Shown: positions 60,550 to 64,000 of the stretch, piece after piece
How positions within the stretch are numbered: position 1 is the stretch's first letter
Layout: every line of letters starts with the position of its first letter
NCBI GenBank assembly: GCA_011800805.1
Contig: MPNW01000150.1
Coordinates: forward strand, 23,118-87,117
Direction: 5' to 3'
DNA from: Hirudo medicinalis
Taxonomy: Eukaryota; Annelida; Clitellata; Hirudinida; Hirudinidae
Length of the DNA: 64,000 nucleotides
Program-made: the position numbers and the translations under genes
The notes under the pieces: model-generated
Seen by the model: only the letters and a program-made list of their open reading frames with translations
What the model was told of the DNA's origin: nothing
Database searches by the model: none

Positions 60550-61948
60550 TCATCCCAAAAGTACTTTTTTCATCTTGCTATTTACGAGTGGCTGCATTTC
60601 TTCTTCCGAATCAGATTCCGAACTTGAGTAAGGGACCAGAGGCGAACTTGTGCACTTTGGGGAGCACAAATACTGCATGAGAGGCAGACGATACTTGCCG
60701 CAGAAATCGACAAACTTGATTTGCTCCACGCAGGAAGAAAAGTAGACTCCTATCAAAATAAACGAAGAAATAGAAAATGAGTAAATTATCAATCCCGCGC
60801 CATTTAATTTCTATGCATACCTTTGCACTTTGGGTTGACACACTGATTTCCTGATGCAAGATATTCTATGAGACAGATAGGAAGATCTTCAAAGGCATAA
60901 GATATATTTTTAACTTTAATTGTTCTCCCTGCAAGCTCTTTTAAAGTCGGTGGTTCGTAAGTGAGATCTTGAACGAATCTCACTACCAAAGGATTGTTTC
61001 TCAGACTCAACTCGACAAGATTTAGCCTTATGAGCTCTGGAGGGAGAGTTGACAGTCTGTTGTTGTGAAGACTCAAAGATTGCAGATTTTTAAGTCTAGC
61101 TAAACTGTTGGGAAGTTGTTCAATGTAATTGTCCGACAGCACCAAAGATACTAAAGATTCCATTTGGCCAACTTCAGATGGAATCACTTTCAAACGGTTT
61201 CCTCCTAAATATAAAATTTCTAATCTGAAATGGAACATCTCTGTTTTAGTGTTTCTGTGCTTTTAAGCGAGCATTGTATAAAGAAACAAAAATATTCTTT
61301 GACCAACTTTTTCAAGTTTCCAATTTCCTTAGGAATGTCGGAGATGTCATTTCCTCCAATGTAGAGACTTTTAAGTTTACTAAGTTCCGTAAATTGCATT
61401 GGTACTTCGGAAAAAGAATTTCCACTGACATTCAGTAGTGTCAATGACTTCATGAGTCCAAAATCTTTTGGAATCGATTCAATTGACAAGTTGTTGTTCC
61501 GACAAATGAAGGATTTTAACACGGTCAGCTCAATTATTTCCGGGGCAATATTAGAAATTCTGTTGTTACTAATGTCGAGATAAGCCAAATTCTTAAACGA
61601 TCCGATCTAGTAAAAATGAACAAAAAAAAAACGAACCACGTGCGAATCAAATTAATTTTTAATGGTATGATTTACTTCTGGTGGGATTTCTTTAAAGGAA
61701 TTATATTCCATGCGCAGGTTGAAGATTTCTTCGGTTCTTTCCAGGAGAAAGTCTGGAAAGCACTCCAAATCCGCATAGGATAAGTTGTCACTGTTTTCAT
61801 CGTGCAAATAAGGCTCGACTTCAGGCAGCAATCGTGAATAACGAGAATCCACGGCACTGGCGGTTGGAGGACTTAACTTATCGTTGTCGCTACCGCTATT
61901 CTTTTTTCTATTACTTTTGAGTATTGGCCAACTACTACTTGAAGCCAT
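60550..61948 (-). CDS. LRRC58: Leucine-rich repeat-containing protein 58
   Basis: A conserved animal leucine-rich-repeat protein; in mammals it has been described as a substrate receptor of a ubiquitin ligase for cysteine dioxygenase, which I recall with moderate confidence. Minus-strand exons: 61676-61948, 61308-61606, 60821-61224 and 60550-60749, giving 391 residues (human 371) with closed phases. At least eight LRRs are readable, for example LAYLDISNNRISNIAPEI, LKSLYIGGNDISDIPKEI and LQSLSLHNNRLSTLPPEL. The C-terminal block is diagnostic: VELSLRNNPLVVRFVQDLTY, then NPKCKGVYF, CVEQIKFVDFCGKYRLPLMQ, YLCSPKC, and the terminal MKKVLLG. Confidence 0.97.
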
Positions 61949-62643
61949 TAAATGAATGTGATAGAAAATAATTTTGACTTAAAATCTCCAAAAGGACCCT
62001 CTATAATGAAACTACGAGAGCACGCACAGTCCAAAACACGTTTGATCGTTTTATAGCTGTGAGCTCTCGTGTGAGATTCAGTCGACGTTGGTTGCAGAAA
62101 GAGAAGGACGAGCCATTTTACTTGGTTTTCAAAACAATAACATGCTCGAGCTCGCGATTAAGTGACACTTTTTGAACTCTGCTTTTATTTAATTATATAT
62201 TTGCATTCAGCAATACTTTCAACTGACTTCGATGAGAATCTGACGTAACTTTTCGCACGATTTCCTTACTAAAACCTATGAAAAGCATTGGTTAAATTAA
62301 ATCTAACCGAGTATTGCAGTTCTTCGAAAATTCTTGTAAATTGGTTGACTTTGTGGTATTGTATCCTTGTTCCAAACTCTATACAGTTCGACGCTAATGA
62401 AATTCAATAGTGCCCCGGAAATAATTTAAAAAACTTTAAAAAAAAAAGTCCGTTACTCCCTAGTCTAAAACAACGACGTCAGGTCAAGGGCGAGCGATCT
62501 ACTTTGAATTTTGACGCACTAAGAAAATACAACAACACTCATGCTTGCTGAAAAAAGTGAAACATTTTTTGAGTTCACTGACTCTAAAAAAAAAGCACAA
62601 TGTACATAATATTTATGTACATAATAAGGGTAACAACATCCAC
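61949..62643. other. Intergenic, LRRC58 upstream and MED27 downstream
   Basis: Two same-strand genes are separated by about 700 bases that should contain the LRRC58 promoter. Nothing further was recognised. Confidence 0.5.
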
Positions 62644-63795
62644 TTAGGAGTGATAGCAGGAAACATGGCAAGGCTCATATGTCCTCAAATCTCTGAAAGT
62701 TGGAAGCTGGAAATCAAGGAGATGTTTGTTGCACTTTGAACAAGGAGCAGTGAAGAGAGTTTTGTAACCCTGCAGCCAGTTCTAAAAACAAATAAACAAA
62801 AACAGTAATAATAACAATAATGCCTATGGACATGTTATGTTGTTCAAGGTCACAAGTAATTATACTTTGTTAAAAAATGCATTCGTAATGCATAACAAGT
62901 CTTCACAATTAAGTTTAAGTAAGAAATAATTGATGAACTTACAGCAAAATGCCTAACATCAGAGTTGTTTGAGAGCAGGTGACACTTTGCATGTTCATTA
63001 ATCTGAAAATATTTTAATTTTTATAGGAATCAATAATTAAACATCTTGAAACAATTAATAATCCATAATATAATATAGTACAATACAATATATAAGATAT
63101 GTAACCAACCATTTTTAGTCAACAAAACCAATTACAATATTTCCTTACCTTCCTGAACACCTCGTACTTGGACAAGGAATCGTGATTGTACTGCAAAGTG
63201 AAAATTGCTTTTTAATTATTTTTGCAAGGAAGCCTGGAGAATCCAATTGTTAGTTGGCTGAATTTGAACGAGGCAAATACCTTGCCAGTCTCTTTGTTCT
63301 TCAATTCCTCATTGAAGGACTTGATGAGAATGTTCTCAACAATTGTTCCTCTCACCATCATCAAGGCACGCAGCACTTGACCGACCGTCACCTGATCCGT
63401 CAACGATCAAATTTCAGAATTCGCTTCAAAGGCGACTCTTTACTGTCACAAATGGCATATTAATCAAGTAATTAAGTCAATTTACTTCTAGAATTAATGG
63501 ATTCGAACAACTTGGTTTGACGACGTTGACGGTGAGACCCGGAAACCTCTGGAAGAAGATGGCGTAACTTTCAAGCTGCCTGATAATTTAAAAAAAACAA
63601 CTCAAATTAATAATAAATTAATCTGATGTTAAATTTTAAAACAAGTGTGAAATCTGCAGAAACATACTGCATTGAGGCAGTAAAGTATCCAGTCATAGAA
63701 GACTTTTTACTTTTCTTCATATTTGAGTTAAACATCGACTTCTTAGCAGCTTGAATTGACATGATGCTATAGGCATAAGCAGACTGCTCACGAAT
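62644..63795 (-). CDS. MED27: Mediator complex subunit 27, C-terminal six exons (gene continues past the right edge)
   Basis: MED27 belongs to the upper tail/head junction of Mediator, which links transcription factors to RNA polymerase II. Minus-strand exons: 63668-63795, 63486-63579, 63281-63391, 63149-63190, 62943-63002 and 62644-62781, with closed phases. Recognised blocks are TVGQVLRALMMVRGTIVENI, LSKYEVFRK and the C-terminal zinc-binding region NWLQGYKTLFTAPCSKCNKH followed by LPTFRDLRTYEPCH. This matches the human C-terminus (WLRSYIKLF, PCQRCGKFL, PPTWRDFRTLEAFH). The two CxxC cysteines and the later His and Cys are kept. The first visible exon begins in phase 0 after an AG acceptor, so the N-terminal coiled-coil part lies beyond position 64000. 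Confidence 0.93.
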
Positions 63796-64000
63796 CTGCA
63801 AATTTGAAAATAAACTTTAGTCTGAAATAACCAACAAATAAATAAATAATGAATAAATAGGAAAGAAATTATTACTAAATTTGTTCCTCACTAAATATCA
63901 GTAATAACAATTATAATTTTAGAAAAACAATCCATTGGATATTAGCTGAGAAGAGGGATTTCCTAAATTGAGCCACCAAAATGGATTGACTTGTGAGCCA
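63796..64000 (-). other. Intron of MED27
   Basis: AT-rich sequence upstream of the first visible MED27 exon, with an AG acceptor at its 3' end. No exon was recognised up to the window edge. Confidence 0.6.

Overview
The window is nuclear DNA of an invertebrate animal. Its genes are split by many GT-AG introns (most 50-600 bases), the non-coding DNA is AT-rich with long (TAA)n and similar microsatellites, and the proteins are animal-type: endophilin A, animal-type phosphomevalonate kinase, nicalin, DENND5, DZIP1, an IRAK-family protein and MED27. I cannot name the phylum. Exon models were built by hand from splice signals, reading-phase continuity and remembered family sequences. In nearly every multi-exon gene the phases close exactly; the exceptions are described as probable one-base indels.

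Layout: 1-6245, a microsatellite- and LINE-rich stretch that is probably intron of a minus-strand endophilin A gene, of which only the first three coding exons are in the window. 6573-7422 (+) PMVK. 7693-10698 (-) nicalin. 10963-11731 (+) MOCS2B. 12148-17464 (-) an unrecognised protein of about 1190 residues. 18912-27928 (-) DENND5, complete in 25 exons. 28474-35617 (+) a PDIA5-like protein disulfide isomerase with six thioredoxin-fold units. 36594-40336 (+) DRAP1/NC2-alpha with a very long tail. 41994-43327 (+) an unrecognised single-exon gene. 43884-45329 (-) an intronless SLC2A/Tret1-type sugar transporter. 45768-48060, nested transposon remnants. 48661-52846 (-) an IRAK/Pelle-family predicted pseudokinase. 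53080-53930, a CR1-like LINE remnant. 54169-59249 (+) DZIP1. 60550-61948 (-) LRRC58. 62644-64000 (-) MED27, whose 5' part lies outside the window.

The genes are mostly unrelated housekeeping or signalling genes rather than one pathway. Three pairs are head-to-head with start codons 260-550 bases apart (endophilin/PMVK, nicalin/MOCS2B, DENND5/PDI), so shared promoters are likely. Nicalin and the PDI both act in the endoplasmic reticulum, and DRAP1 and MED27 both act on RNA polymerase II initiation, but the sequence shows no functional clustering.

Most notable: a Dong/R4-type LINE lying inside a (TAA)n tract; the six-unit PDI with a 13-base microexon repeated in two units; the IRAK-like kinase with HRD changed to HKN; the 513-residue DRAP1; a three-level transposon nest with readable target duplications; and one-base frameshifts at or near short homopolymers in four otherwise intact genes, which suggest residual assembly errors.
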